DNA of 64,000 nt from Gorillibacterium massiliense (GTDB taxonomy: Bacteria; Bacillota; Bacilli; Paenibacillales; NBRC-103111): NCBI RefSeq assembly GCF_000455485.1, contig NZ_CBQR020000149.1:1-64000 (forward strand), in the 5' to 3' direction. The translations under genes were made by a program, and so were the position numbers. How positions within the stretch are numbered: the first letter of the stretch is position 1; the number at the start of each line of letters is the position of its first letter. The notes beneath the pieces were generated by a model, which was not told where the DNA came from, ran no database searches, and was given only the letters and a program-made list of their open reading frames with translations. Positions 15,233-24,675 of this stretch are shown here, one piece after another.

Positions 15233-16529
15233 CTTGCTGACGATTATCCGTTTTACGCTGATGAACCGGCTAAGGTCCAAGTCGTTTCTCGTGACGACGG
15301 TGCTGTTCGCCTTGCTTATCACCATTGGGGTCAACCTGCCGAATATCATCGATTCCTTTACAGGCGAAGGGAAAGCCGTGAAAGTAGGGATGCTCCAAAC
15401 CAGTTCGGCGGTCCCCGACAAGCTGTCCGCACACTTCAAAAAGGATGAAAAGCCGGACGTCGAGATCGTCCAATATCCGGACCAAGGGTCTACAACGGCT
15501 AACGATGCGTTTATCCGGGAAAAAGTGGACGCCGGAGAAGTGAAAGGCTTTCTCGTACTCACCGAAAATCAATCAGCGGGCTTCCCCGATGTGGTGTACC
15601 GCTCCCATGCTTCTTTTTTGAGCGGCAGCAGCACCCAAACCAAACTGACCCAAGGCCTGCAAGCGGTGAAGCAGGAATTGGCGATCCAAGGCGCTGGGTT
15701 GACTCAGGAACAATTGAAACAGCTGTATTCCCCGCTTACGTTTAAAACGGAAATGCTCAGCCAAGGAGAGGGAACCGGCGGCGGAAAAGACAGTGGTATG
15801 AGCGAGGATCAGGTAGCGGCTTCCTTTATTCTGGTATACGCATTGTTCATCCTCATGTTCATCGTCAATAACCTGTACGGCAATATGATCACTATGGAGA
15901 TCACCTCGGAAAAAAGCTCACGGGTCATGGAGATTCTCATCACCAGCGTATCTCCCGTGAAGCAGATGTTTGGCAAGGTGTTGGGCATTTTCATTCTGGG
16001 CTTCGGCCAGACGCTGCTGTTTATCGCCATCGCTGCTCTCAACTTACTGATCCCGGCTAACCGCGTCTTTTTCGATAAACAGAACTTACACTTCGGCGCT
16101 GTACCGGCTTCCTTTTATGTCTACTTCGCCTTATTCTTCATCCTCGGCTTCTTCCTGTTCGCGATGATCTATGCATCCGTCGGTTCGGTTGTGAGCCGTA
16201 CGGAAGAGCTGGGGCAGGCGACTATGCCGGTGGTTCTGGTGCTGCTGGCGGGCTTTTATATCGGGATCTACGGGTTCAACGATTCGTCTTCTCTCTTCGT
16301 CAAAATATGTTCGTTCATTCCATTTTTCAGCCCATCGGTTATGTTTATGCGGATCGGGATGGTCGGCGTCCCCCTTTGGGAGATCATTCTATCCCTGGCC
16401 ATTTTGCTGGCGTCCAGTCTTGCTATGGGTTGGCTTGCGGCGAAAATCTACCGCACTGGCGTGCTGATGTACGGCAAGCGCCCTTCTTGGAAGGAAGTCA
16501 TCAAGGCGATGCGGGCGTACAACGGGTAA
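15225..16529 (+). CDS. ABC-2 exporter permease, YhaP/NatB-like
   Basis: The 434-residue protein has one N-terminal membrane segment, an extracytoplasmic domain of about 150 residues, and five or six membrane segments after residue 200. The motif MEITSEKSSRVMEILITSVSPVKQMFGKVLGI is the diagnostic ABC-2 coupling region and closely resembles B. subtilis YhaP. It ends in a strong terminator, closing a cluster that began at 12142. Confidence 0.92.
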   Translation: MNSLLTIIRFTLMNRLRSKSFLVTTVLFALLITIGVNLPNIIDSFTGEGKAVKVGMLQTSSAVPDKLSAHFKKDEKPDVEIVQYPDQGSTTANDAFIREKVDAGEVKGFLVLTENQSAGFPDVVYRSHASFLSGSSTQTKLTQGLQAVKQELAIQGAGLTQEQLKQLYSPLTFKTEMLSQGEGTGGGKDSGMSEDQVAASFILVYALFILMFIVNNLYGNMITMEITSEKSSRVMEILITSVSPVKQMFGKVLGIFILGFGQTLLFIAIAALNLLIPANRVFFDKQNLHFGAVPASFYVYFALFFILGFFLFAMIYASVGSVVSRTEELGQATMPVVLVLLAGFYIGIYGFNDSSSLFVKICSFIPFFSPSVMFMRIGMVGVPLWEIILSLAILLASSLAMGWLAAKIYRTGVLMYGKRPSWKEVIKAMRAYNG

Positions 16530-16616
16530 AAGGAATGGAAAAGAAAACGGTGAGGATCGTCTGAACTATAGGCAGATCCCTGCATGGTTCCGAATGTCAT
16601 GCGGAGAAAAAGCGGA

Positions 16617-16654
16617 AAACCTTGATGGCCGATGGGGCTCATCAAGGTTTTTTT
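16617..16654 (+). terminator. Intrinsic terminator closing the ABC export cluster
   Basis: AAACCTTGATG (16617-16627) pairs with CATCAAGGTTT (16640-16650), followed by TTTT. Confidence 0.9.
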
Positions 16655-16674
16655 CGATGAAAGAAATGAAAGCG

Positions 16675-16736
16675 TTGACAATTCCAAGAGCAGCGTGCTA
16701 CTATCTTTGTAGAAAATAGATAAAACGTTTAACCAA
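16675..16736 (+). promoter_or_regulatory. Promoter and LacI-type operator of the sugar regulator
   Basis: TTGACA (16675-16680) and TACTAT (16699-16704) are 18 bases apart. TAGATAAAACGTTTAACCAA (16717-16736) matches the perfect operator at 17789-17808 at 17 of 20 positions. It lies just after the start point, so the regulator likely represses itself. Confidence 0.8.
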
Positions 16737-16758
16737 GTGAAGGAGAGGGGAGGAGCCA

Positions 16759-17772
16759 ATGCCCATCACGATAAAAGATGTCGCTCGTGAAAGCGGTTAT
16801 TCCGTTGCGACCGTTTCCCTCGTGCTGAACGATAAGGAAAGCCGAATTTCCAAATCAGCGCGTGCGAAGATTTTGCAGACTGCAGAAGCCATGAATTACC
16901 GTCCCAATCGGCTGGCTGTCGGATTGGTGACGCAAAAAACCCATACGATCGGACTCATCGTACCGGATATCAGCAACATCCACTTTGCGGAAATGTGCAA
17001 AGCCATTGAGCAGGAGTGCCGCAATAACGGCTATATCGTGCTGCTTGGAAGCTACGGATCTTCCGACGATCAAGCCTACGAATACTTCAAGGAGTTTATC
17101 GATAAGCGTGCAGAAGGCATCATCCTCGCCAAGCCGCTGATGACCGAGCTGAGCGAGAAAGAGAAAATGTGCTTCAGCTTGGCGGAGAAAGCCAAGGTTC
17201 CCGTGGTGACCTTTGAACCGATTGCCGCTGCCAAAGGCGTACGGACCGTCGGTTTCGATTTTGAGACCGGAGGTTATCTGGCAACGAAGCATTTAATCGA
17301 TCTCGGACACCGGCGCATCGGCTGCGTGACAGGTCCTCAGAAAATGCTCTCGTCTCTCGGCCGTCTTTCGGGCTACAAGAAAGCGCTTGCCGAAGCAGGC
17401 ATCGAGTTCGATCTCGACCTTATCTATGAAGGTGACTTTACTTTAGGTAGTGGAATACAGGCCTTGCCCTATCTGCTGGGACAAAATGTAACCGCCGTTT
17501 TTGCGTTCAACGACATGATGGCGATGGGAGTCTACAAGGCAGCCCGCAGCTATCAATTGAGAATTCCGTCTGATCTTTCCCTGGTCGGCTTCGATGATAT
17601 CGATCTGAATGAAATTTTGGAGGTTCCGCTCACTTCCGTCACGCATCCGGCCAATGCCATGGGCAAGGAGAGTGCTAAGCAGATCTTGAGTATGATTGAA
17701 GGCGAGGAACGGGAGCACGGCATTTTGTTCCGTCCGTCGTTGAAAGTAAGAGGAAGTGCTCGCAGGTTGTAG
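16759..17772 (+). CDS. LacI-family transcriptional repressor of the sugar operon
   Basis: The 337-residue protein has the helix-turn-helix TIKDVARESGYSVATVSLVLN, the hinge helix NRLAVGLV, and a periplasmic-binding-like sensor domain (HTIGLIVPDISNIHFAEM onward). It is followed by a perfect TTGGTAAAACGTTTTACCAA palindrome and then a ribose-type transporter and a GH5 glycosidase, so it probably senses the imported sugar or its product. The ATG follows AAGGAGAGGGGAGG. Confidence 0.95.
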   Translation: MPITIKDVARESGYSVATVSLVLNDKESRISKSARAKILQTAEAMNYRPNRLAVGLVTQKTHTIGLIVPDISNIHFAEMCKAIEQECRNNGYIVLLGSYGSSDDQAYEYFKEFIDKRAEGIILAKPLMTELSEKEKMCFSLAEKAKVPVVTFEPIAAAKGVRTVGFDFETGGYLATKHLIDLGHRRIGCVTGPQKMLSSLGRLSGYKKALAEAGIEFDLDLIYEGDFTLGSGIQALPYLLGQNVTAVFAFNDMMAMGVYKAARSYQLRIPSDLSLVGFDDIDLNEILEVPLTSVTHPANAMGKESAKQILSMIEGEEREHGILFRPSLKVRGSARRL

Positions 17773-17788
17773 CACTTTTTTTTCAAAG

Positions 17789-17808
17789 TTGGTAAAACGT
17801 TTTACCAA
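17789..17808 (+). promoter_or_regulatory. Perfect 20-bp LacI-type operator before the sugar ABC operon
   Basis: TTGGTAAAACGTTTTACCAA is a full palindrome with the central CG typical of LacI-family sites. It lies between the regulator and the transporter ATPase gene, 34 bases before that start. No separate -35/-10 is obvious between them, so it may act by roadblock or control an activator-like promoter. Confidence 0.85.
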
Positions 17809-17842
17809 AATGTACCGAGTCTTAAGGAAAAGAGGTGGCCAC

Positions 17843-19381
17843 ATGCGGACACAGGAAAGCGGCGATCTGTTGCTAACGATGGAAGGCATTTGCAAGTCCT
17901 TTTCCGGCGTGAAGGTGCTGGAGGATGTTTCCCTCCGCTTGCGGAAGGGAAGCGTACATGCCTTGGTAGGAGAGAACGGCGCCGGCAAATCTACGCTTAT
18001 GAAAATTTTGACCGGCATGTACGACGATTACGAGGGGACGATTACGCTGGATGGGAAAGCGGTGAGGTTTCCCGACGAACGCGCCGCTCTGAATGCCGGC
18101 ATCTCCATTGTCGCTCAAGAGCTCACGCCCATTCCGGATTTGACGATTGCGGAAAATATTTTCATCGGCCGGGAACCGACCCGGTTCAAAGGGATCATCT
18201 CCTATAAAAAGCTGTACGAGATGACCCGGAAACTGATGAACACCCTCGGTCTCGACTACGATCCGCGGACTAAAATGTGGGAGCTGAGCGTGGCGGAGAC
18301 GCAAATGGTGGAGATCATCAAAGCCATTTCCCGCGACAGCCGCTTGATCGTCATGGACGAGCCCACATCCGCGCTGACCGATGCGGAGACGCGCTACTTG
18401 TTCGGGCAAATCGAGCAGTTGCGGGCGAAAGATATCTCCATCATCTTCATCTCCCACAAGTTTGATGAAATATTCCGCATTTGCGACGAGGTGACCGTCC
18501 TGCGGGACGGCAAGTTCATCGGGTCTCAGCCGATTGAAAATCTCGATCAGGACAAAATCGTCACCATGATGGTTGGCAGAGAAATATCGGATATTTATCC
18601 GACGCTCTCCCCTTCCGGCGATACCGTCGCTTTCGAAGTGAGCAACTTGGGCCGCTCCGACAAGTTCAAGAATGTTTCCTTTCAGGTTAAAAAAGGTGAA
18701 ATCGTCGGCATTTCGGGCATTATGGGCGCGGGACGAACGGAAGTGGCCCGGGCGATTTTCGGCCTCGACCGCCTGGATGTGGGCGAGATTATGCTGGATG
18801 GAGAGAAGCTGGTCATCCGCTCGCCAAAGGACGCGATTAAAAAAGGCATCGCCATGGCGTCGGAAGACCGGAAAAACCTCGGACTTGTGCTGGTGAAGTC
18901 GATAAAAGACAACATCTCGCTGCCGAATATGGATATCTTTTCGCGCAGGTGGGTGATTAAAAGCAAGAAGCTTCAGAACGAAGCGAAAGCCATTAGCGCC
19001 AAGCTATCCATCAAGGCGCCTTCCCTCGATACGGATGCGGGAAATTTAAGCGGCGGCAATCAGCAGAAGGTTGTTTTGGCCAAGTGGCTCGTTCGTTCGC
19101 TTAAGCTGCTCATTCTGGATGAACCGACAAGGGGCATCGATGTTGGCGCCAAAACCGAGATTTACCGGCTCATGCGGGATTTGGCCAAAGAAGGGCTGCC
19201 GATTTTGATGATCTCTTCGGAGCTGCCGGAGGTGATCGGGATGAGCCACCGCGTTCTGGTTATGGCAGAGGGCCGCATTCAGGGGGAATTGTCGCGGGAG
19301 CAGGCGACGCAAGAGAATATCATGCAGTTGATCGTCGCTGCAGGGAAAGAAGAACATGAATCGGGGGAGGCAACGAGATGA
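17843..19381 (+). CDS. Sugar ABC importer ATPase, RbsA type
   Basis: The 512-residue protein contains two fused nucleotide-binding domains, as in RbsA/MglA/XylG. The first has Walker A GENGAGKST and Walker B LIVMDEPTSAL. The second has the degenerate GIMGAGRTE, signature LSGGNQQKV and LILDEPTRGID. The ATG at 17843 follows AGAGGTGG by six bases; the frame extends upstream into the operator and is not coding there. It overlaps the permease gene by four bases. The sugar is unknown; the GH5 gene in the same operon suggests a glycan fragment. Confidence 0.95.
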   Translation: MRTQESGDLLLTMEGICKSFSGVKVLEDVSLRLRKGSVHALVGENGAGKSTLMKILTGMYDDYEGTITLDGKAVRFPDERAALNAGISIVAQELTPIPDLTIAENIFIGREPTRFKGIISYKKLYEMTRKLMNTLGLDYDPRTKMWELSVAETQMVEIIKAISRDSRLIVMDEPTSALTDAETRYLFGQIEQLRAKDISIIFISHKFDEIFRICDEVTVLRDGKFIGSQPIENLDQDKIVTMMVGREISDIYPTLSPSGDTVAFEVSNLGRSDKFKNVSFQVKKGEIVGISGIMGAGRTEVARAIFGLDRLDVGEIMLDGEKLVIRSPKDAIKKGIAMASEDRKNLGLVLVKSIKDNISLPNMDIFSRRWVIKSKKLQNEAKAISAKLSIKAPSLDTDAGNLSGGNQQKVVLAKWLVRSLKLLILDEPTRGIDVGAKTEIYRLMRDLAKEGLPILMISSELPEVIGMSHRVLVMAEGRIQGELSREQATQENIMQLIVAAGKEEHESGEATR

Positions 19382-20355
19382 GCACACCTGCTAGCGCTGA
19401 AAAAGCCGTCCGTGAAAGTCTGACGGATTGGAAGCTGCTGTACCGCAGATACGGGATCGTTTTGATTTTTATCGCCATTTTTATCATTTCCGCCATGTTG
19501 AATTCCAACTTCCTTGAACCGCAAAACTTGCTGAACATCGTCAGGCAGAACTCCGTCATCGCCATTCTGGCCTGCGCCCAGACGATCCTGATCGTCAGCG
19601 GCATGATCGACTTGTCCGCCGGCTTCGTGTTAGCGCTTTCCGGCTGCGTGGCCTGCGGCGTCATGGTGAGTACCGGCTCGGTATCCGCCGCGCTGCTTAC
19701 CGGCATCGCCATCGGTGGCCTTTGCGGCTGGCTGAACGGTTTTCTCATTACCCGCTTCTCCTTGCAGCCGTTCATTGCGACCTTGGCCATGGCGAACGTG
19801 GCAAACGGCATCACTCAGGTCTACACCGGAGGCAGCGCCATTTCCGGCATTAAAGATTTGAAGTATGTCGGCCAGGGCAAGGTTGGGACGATTCCGCTGC
19901 CTATCATCATCATGGTCGTTATCGTGCTGCTTATCTGGTTTATCATGAAGCACACCAAATTCGGCCTTTATATCTACGCCATTGGCGGCAATGAGAAAGC
20001 GACAATCGCTTCCGGCGTTCAAGTCAACCGGATGAAACGGCTGATCTTCCTGCTGAGCGGTCTGCTGGTCGGTCTTGCCGGCGTCGTCTTGATGGCACGC
20101 CTGAATTCCGGACAGCCCTCGGTCGGCACCGGCAAGGAGTTCGACGCCATCACGGCGGCCGTCGTCGGCGGGACCAGCTTCAACGGCGGAATCGGCAACG
20201 TATTCGGCACTCTGGTAGGCGCGCTGATCGTCGGGATGATCAACAACATTCTGAACCTGATGAACGTGTCCACGCAGTACCAATTGATTATCAAAGGCCT
20301 TTTGATTGCCGGAGCAGTCATTATCGACATCCGCACGAAGACGGCCAAATCCTAA
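19378..20355 (+). CDS. Sugar ABC importer permease, RbsC type
   Basis: The 325-residue membrane protein has eight to ten hydrophobic segments. It carries family marks such as SGMIDLSAGFVLALSGC near residue 75-95, a GGNEKAT...SGVQVNR loop facing the ATPase, and GGTSFNGGIGNVFGTLVGALI. It would act as a homodimer with the fused ATPase. The ATG overlaps the previous stop (ATGA). Confidence 0.95.
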   Translation: MSTPASAEKAVRESLTDWKLLYRRYGIVLIFIAIFIISAMLNSNFLEPQNLLNIVRQNSVIAILACAQTILIVSGMIDLSAGFVLALSGCVACGVMVSTGSVSAALLTGIAIGGLCGWLNGFLITRFSLQPFIATLAMANVANGITQVYTGGSAISGIKDLKYVGQGKVGTIPLPIIIMVVIVLLIWFIMKHTKFGLYIYAIGGNEKATIASGVQVNRMKRLIFLLSGLLVGLAGVVLMARLNSGQPSVGTGKEFDAITAAVVGGTSFNGGIGNVFGTLVGALIVGMINNILNLMNVSTQYQLIIKGLLIAGAVIIDIRTKTAKS

Positions 20356-20477
20356 GGGCCCGAACACCCGAGACGGAAAGGAGGCGAGGCCGCGTATCCG
20401 GCAGTTCTCTTGATTCCCTAAACAGCACTACCAGGCAAGGAAGAAACAACCATCATGAATGTGGAGGTCTTTCAGAG

Positions 20478-21440
20478 ATGAAAAAATCGATTCTCAGCAT
20501 CCTTGCAATCCTTCTCGTCTTATCCGCTTTCACGGCATGCTCCAGTAAAGCGAACAACTCCGGCGGGGACAATTCTTCTTCCGGCGGCAAGAAGCCGTTC
20601 ACGATCGCCTTTGCCAACGTAAATGACGTGTACGCCTATTGCGTGAAAGTGCGCGAATACTTGAAGGAGCTGGCCGGGAACGAAGGCATGAAAGTATTGG
20701 TTGCCAACGGCGCCGGCGACGTGAAAACGCAAAACGACCAAATTGACAATTTTATCGTCCAGAAAGCGGACATGATCGCCGCCATTTCCATCGACCTGGA
20801 TGGTTCCGTACCGGCCGTGGAAAACGCGAAGGCGGCGAATATCCCATATATCTCCCTTCTGACCCATGTGAACACGGACGGCTATATCTATATCGGTTCC
20901 GAGAACAAGCAAGCCGGCGAGGTTCAAGGCGAGTATTTGGCCAAGGTGCTTCCGCAAAACGCGAAAGTGCTTTACATGACCGGACAAACCAATGACCAGC
21001 AATACGTGGACCGCAAAGCGGGACTGACCGAGAAGCTGTTTAATGCACGTCCTGACGTGAAGTTGCTGGCCGAGCAATCCTCGGACAACCAGAAAGATAA
21101 AGGCATGTCCCTGACGGAAGATTGGCTCCAGCAATACCCGGAATTTGACGCCATCATCTCTCAGAATGACGACGCTGCTCTTGGAGCGATAGAAGCCTTG
21201 AAGGCGGCTAATCGTTTGAACGGGGTTACCGTGGTCGGCATTGATGGAAGCGACGAAGCTCTTAAATCCATCGAAGCCGGGGAAATGACGATGACCGTAT
21301 TCCAGGATGCAAAGGCTCAGGCACAGGCCGTCGTAGACGTGGCGAAGAAAATCCGTGACGGTGAGGACTCGAAATCGATTACGAATATAATGATTCCGTT
21401 CAAAACGGTAACGAAAGAAAACGTTGGCGAAGTGAAGTAA
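20478..21440 (+). CDS. Sugar-binding lipoprotein of the ABC importer, RbsB type
   Basis: The 320-residue protein has a lipoprotein signal with cleavage before Cys21 (LSAFTAC), a serine/glycine linker, then a periplasmic-binding type I fold starting PFTIAFANVNDVYAYCVKVREYLKE. The C-terminal half has FDAIISQNDDAALGAIEALK and VVGIDGSDEALKSIEAGEM, typical of pentose and hexose binders. It would deliver substrate to the permease at the cell surface. The 122-base gap before it holds a good GGAGGT site but no clear promoter or gene. Confidence 0.95.
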   Translation: MKKSILSILAILLVLSAFTACSSKANNSGGDNSSSGGKKPFTIAFANVNDVYAYCVKVREYLKELAGNEGMKVLVANGAGDVKTQNDQIDNFIVQKADMIAAISIDLDGSVPAVENAKAANIPYISLLTHVNTDGYIYIGSENKQAGEVQGEYLAKVLPQNAKVLYMTGQTNDQQYVDRKAGLTEKLFNARPDVKLLAEQSSDNQKDKGMSLTEDWLQQYPEFDAIISQNDDAALGAIEALKAANRLNGVTVVGIDGSDEALKSIEAGEMTMTVFQDAKAQAQAVVDVAKKIRDGEDSKSITNIMIPFKTVTKENVGEVK

Positions 21441-21481
21441 AGAGAGCTTCACGAATGAACAAAAGGATAGGGTGAAAAGAG

Positions 21482-22885
21482 ATGGATTTTCTACAGGTAA
21501 GCGGGCGTGCTATCGTAAAAGAAGACGGAAGCGAAATCCGTCTGCGCGGCGCGAATATCGGGGCTTGGATGAACATGGAAAACTTTCTGAACGGTTATCC
21601 GGGCTCGGAAAACGCTCTGCGCCATGAATTCAAAGTGCGGCTGGGCGAGGAGAAGGCGGCTTATTTCTTCGACCGCCTGCTGGATGCTATGTTCAGCGAG
21701 AAGGATGTCGCGTTCCTGAAGGCTTCCGGCATGAATCTGCTAAGGATTCCGGTGAATTACCGGCAGTTCGAAAGTGATCTGGAGCCGTTCCGCTACAAGG
21801 AGGAAGCGTTCCGCCGGTTGGATCTGGCGCTGGAATGGTGCGAGAAGCATCAGATCTACGCCGTCATCGACATGCATACGGCGCCGGGTTTTCAAGGACC
21901 CGACTGGCACTCCGACAATTCTTCCCAGCGGTCATTCTTTTGGGAGCAAATCCAATTCCAGGATCGGTTCGTTGCACTTTGGGAGGAAATCGCCAAGAGG
22001 TACAAAGGGCGCGCGGTAGTCGCCGCCTACGATTTGTTGAACGAACCGGTTTCAAACTCCACCTTCGGTCGGTTTCCGTCTCCGTATAAGAGCGACTGGG
22101 ATACGATCAACCGGGTATACCGGAGAACAGCGGAGGCGATTCGCCGCATCGATCCCCGGCATATTATCGTGCTGGAAGGTGACTACCTCGGGTTCTATTT
22201 CTCTGGCTTTGAGGCGCCGTTCGCGGACAATCTCGTTTACAGCAGCCATATCTACCCGGTGCCGGCCATTCGGGAAGGCGAATATCCGGGAGTAATAGAC
22301 GGGGAAATGTGGGACAAGGCCAAGCTGCAGGCGGAATTTTTCAATTCCGAAGGCGCTGAATTTTCCCGGAAGCACAACGTTCCGTTATGGGTCGGCGAAT
22401 TCGGAGTCTCCTATTCCCGGGACGGAGAAGAGAATTCCCGCAGCCGGGCGCTGGCTCATCTGATCGAAGCTTTCGAGGCATTCGGCGCGCAATGGACGGT
22501 TTGGACGTTCAAGGATATCGGCCATATGGGCCTTTTGCAAATCGATCCGCAATCCGATTATGCCCTGAAGATTAAGCCGATCTTCCAGGCGGAATATCAG
22601 TTTACGCGGGACGGAGGCGAAGGCAGGCGCAGGGTTTGCGATCTAGCTGACTTCATGAAGGAGAAGATCGGCGATCCGGACATTGATCAGGGTCTTAATC
22701 GGTATTTGCTGGAGATGAGCATTAAGGAAAATTACCTGCACCTGCTGCTTATCCCCTCGTACGTGCGCATTTTTGAAAACCTGTCGCCGAAGGAAACCGT
22801 CGAGATTCTGGATGCTTTTTCTCTTGACCGGTGCATCCGGCACGAGGCGTTTGAAGTCGTGTATAGATACTTACCATGCTCATGA
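21482..22885 (+). CDS. Glycoside hydrolase family 5 enzyme, cytoplasmic
   Basis: The 467-residue protein folds as a GH5 (beta/alpha)8 barrel: RLRGANIGAWMNME near the start, LLRIPVNYR, the general acid/base Glu188 in DLLNEPV and the nucleophile Glu306 in LWVGEFGVSY. GH5 contains endoglucanases, mannanases and exo-beta-glucosidases. There is no signal peptide, so it works on sugar already imported, fitting its place as last gene of the transporter operon. I expect a beta-glucoside or short oligosaccharide; the exact linkage is not readable. About 80 residues after the barrel (from GVGERITA-free region, residue 385 on) are of unknown role. Confidence 0.9.
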   Translation: MDFLQVSGRAIVKEDGSEIRLRGANIGAWMNMENFLNGYPGSENALRHEFKVRLGEEKAAYFFDRLLDAMFSEKDVAFLKASGMNLLRIPVNYRQFESDLEPFRYKEEAFRRLDLALEWCEKHQIYAVIDMHTAPGFQGPDWHSDNSSQRSFFWEQIQFQDRFVALWEEIAKRYKGRAVVAAYDLLNEPVSNSTFGRFPSPYKSDWDTINRVYRRTAEAIRRIDPRHIIVLEGDYLGFYFSGFEAPFADNLVYSSHIYPVPAIREGEYPGVIDGEMWDKAKLQAEFFNSEGAEFSRKHNVPLWVGEFGVSYSRDGEENSRSRALAHLIEAFEAFGAQWTVWTFKDIGHMGLLQIDPQSDYALKIKPIFQAEYQFTRDGGEGRRRVCDLADFMKEKIGDPDIDQGLNRYLLEMSIKENYLHLLLIPSYVRIFENLSPKETVEILDAFSLDRCIRHEAFEVVYRYLPCS

Positions 22886-22916
22886 AGTCGTTTGGCTGAA
22901 ACCGCAAGAGAAGAAG

Positions 22917-22958
22917 GCTGTTTCCTGGCTGCGTAAGCAGTGAGGAGACGGCTTTTTT
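22917..22958 (+). terminator. Intrinsic terminator after the GH5 gene
   Basis: GCTGTTTCCT (22917-22926) pairs with AGGAGACGGC (22943-22952), two G-T pairs, followed by TTTTTT. Confidence 0.85.
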
Positions 22959-23034
22959 GCGTCTTTGTTGTTTTTCGGACACCCACTTTGTGGGGATTAT
23001 TGCCAAATTGCGGAAGAGAGTGTAAGCTAGTGTT

Positions 23035-23052
23035 AGTATGTTAGTACATACT
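23035..23052 (+). promoter_or_regulatory. Putative TetR operator of the MFS/TetR pair
   Basis: AGTATGT (23035-23041) and ACATACT (23046-23052) are inverted around TAGT, 28 bases before the transporter start. TTGCGG at 23008-23013 may be the -35 box, placing the palindrome over the -10/start region. Confidence 0.65.
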
Positions 23053-23079
23053 TACATTTTGGGATTGAGGGGATATCCT

Positions 23080-24675
23080 ATGGGGATTGGGACATTTCAC
23101 CTAAGCAAAAGCAAATGGCGAACCGCCATCGGTCTGTTTGCGATCATGATCGGTTATTCGATGGCATTGCTGGACACGACAATCGTAAATATCACGCTGC
23201 CGAAGATGAGCGAGTTTTATGGGACCGACATGAAGACGATCTCCTGGGTGCTGAATGGCTACAACCTTGCCTTTGCCGTTCTGCTGGTTACCGCTTCGCG
23301 GCTAGCCGATCAGTTTGGCCGTAAGCGCGTTTTTTTGATCGGAGTTGGATTGTTCACGTTATCCTCTTATTTATGCGGCGTATCGTCCAGCGCCGATCTG
23401 CTCATCGCCTTTCGGGTTATGCAAGGCATTGCAGGAGCGATGCTAGTGCCTGTAACGCTGCCGATGTCCATGCTGCTCGTGCCGAAGAATAGGCAGGGGC
23501 TACTAATGGGCGTGTGGGGAGCCTTAGGCGGATTGATGTCTGCGGGCGGGCCGGTTCTCGGCGGGCTATTGGCAGAACATGCGGATTGGCAGTGGATATT
23601 CTTTATCAACATTCCGACGGGCATCATCACATTCCTGCTTTGCCTGGTTTTGATTCCGGAATCCATTGATACGACGGCTTCTAAGCGAATCGATTGGGTG
23701 GGGGCGCTGCTTTTGACTGTCTCGATGTTCTCCTTGACTCTGGCCCTTGTACAGGTTAGCGATAAGGGTTGGACATCGATTTCTATCGAGCTGCTTCTTG
23801 CCATTGGGATTGGCGCGCTGGTACTCTTTTTCCTTGCGGAGGCCAGGGTGACTGAACCGATGCTGCCGCTGTGGCTGTTGAAGGTTCGGCCGTTTTCCGC
23901 CGGTATGGGCGGCATGTTTACCTTGAGCGTGGGAATGACCGGCATCGCTTTTCTCGTCACGTTCTATCTGACGATGTCGCTGGGCATGTCCCAGCAGGCG
24001 GCAGGCGACACCATCGCGGTGATGCCGCTGGTATCGATTGTCTTTGCCGGAGCGGCCGGGCCGCTTTCGCAAAAATTCGGCAGCCGCTGGTTATCCATTG
24101 CCGGTTTGTTAATCTTCGGTGCGGCGATATACCTGTTCGGCTGGTTAACTCCCGATTCGACCCGCGCCGATGTGATCTGGCGAATGGCCGTAGCCGGTAT
24201 GGGACTTGGCATCGCCATGACGCCCATGACGATGGCTTCGATGCAGGCGGTGCCTGCCGACAAATATGGGATATCCTCCGGCGTCAACAATATGACGCGC
24301 ACCCTCGGGCAGGTCATCGGCATCGCCGTGTTGGTTACTCTTTTCAATGCCAACGTCAATAGCGAGATGAGCGGTGCCAAAGCGCAGGCTGTCGCCCTTA
24401 TACAGTCCGATGCTGGCTTGAATGCTCAGGCCAAAAGCAGTCTGTTGGCCCATCTCGAGCAGATGCAAGGGGCTCAAGGCAACTCTGTGCCGACGGGTGA
24501 TCAGGAAATGAGAGGAATTTCGGAACAAATTGCGAAATTGTACAGAACCGGATTTTCCCGGGCTTTTGACGACACGTTTAAAAGCATCAGTTGGTTCATG
24601 GTGCTCGGTGCGGCAAGCTGCTTTTTCCTGGAACCGGTTCGTCGAAGAAGTGAGAAGAGAGGATCGTTACGATGA
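23080..24675 (+). CDS. MFS drug exporter, DHA2 (EmrB/QacA) family
   Basis: This proton-driven exporter of 531 residues should have 14 membrane segments. It shows motif D1 near the start (MALLDTTIVNITLPKM), motif A (RLADQFGRKRVFLIG) and motif C-like GALGGLMSAGGPVLGGLL. I start at ATG 23080 after GAGGGG; the open frame begins inside the operator. It overlaps the TetR gene by four bases, so the repressor is co-expressed with the pump. Substrates are probably antibiotics or biocides. Confidence 0.94.
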   Translation: MGIGTFHLSKSKWRTAIGLFAIMIGYSMALLDTTIVNITLPKMSEFYGTDMKTISWVLNGYNLAFAVLLVTASRLADQFGRKRVFLIGVGLFTLSSYLCGVSSSADLLIAFRVMQGIAGAMLVPVTLPMSMLLVPKNRQGLLMGVWGALGGLMSAGGPVLGGLLAEHADWQWIFFINIPTGIITFLLCLVLIPESIDTTASKRIDWVGALLLTVSMFSLTLALVQVSDKGWTSISIELLLAIGIGALVLFFLAEARVTEPMLPLWLLKVRPFSAGMGGMFTLSVGMTGIAFLVTFYLTMSLGMSQQAAGDTIAVMPLVSIVFAGAAGPLSQKFGSRWLSIAGLLIFGAAIYLFGWLTPDSTRADVIWRMAVAGMGLGIAMTPMTMASMQAVPADKYGISSGVNNMTRTLGQVIGIAVLVTLFNANVNSEMSGAKAQAVALIQSDAGLNAQAKSSLLAHLEQMQGAQGNSVPTGDQEMRGISEQIAKLYRTGFSRAFDDTFKSISWFMVLGAASCFFLEPVRRRSEKRGSLR

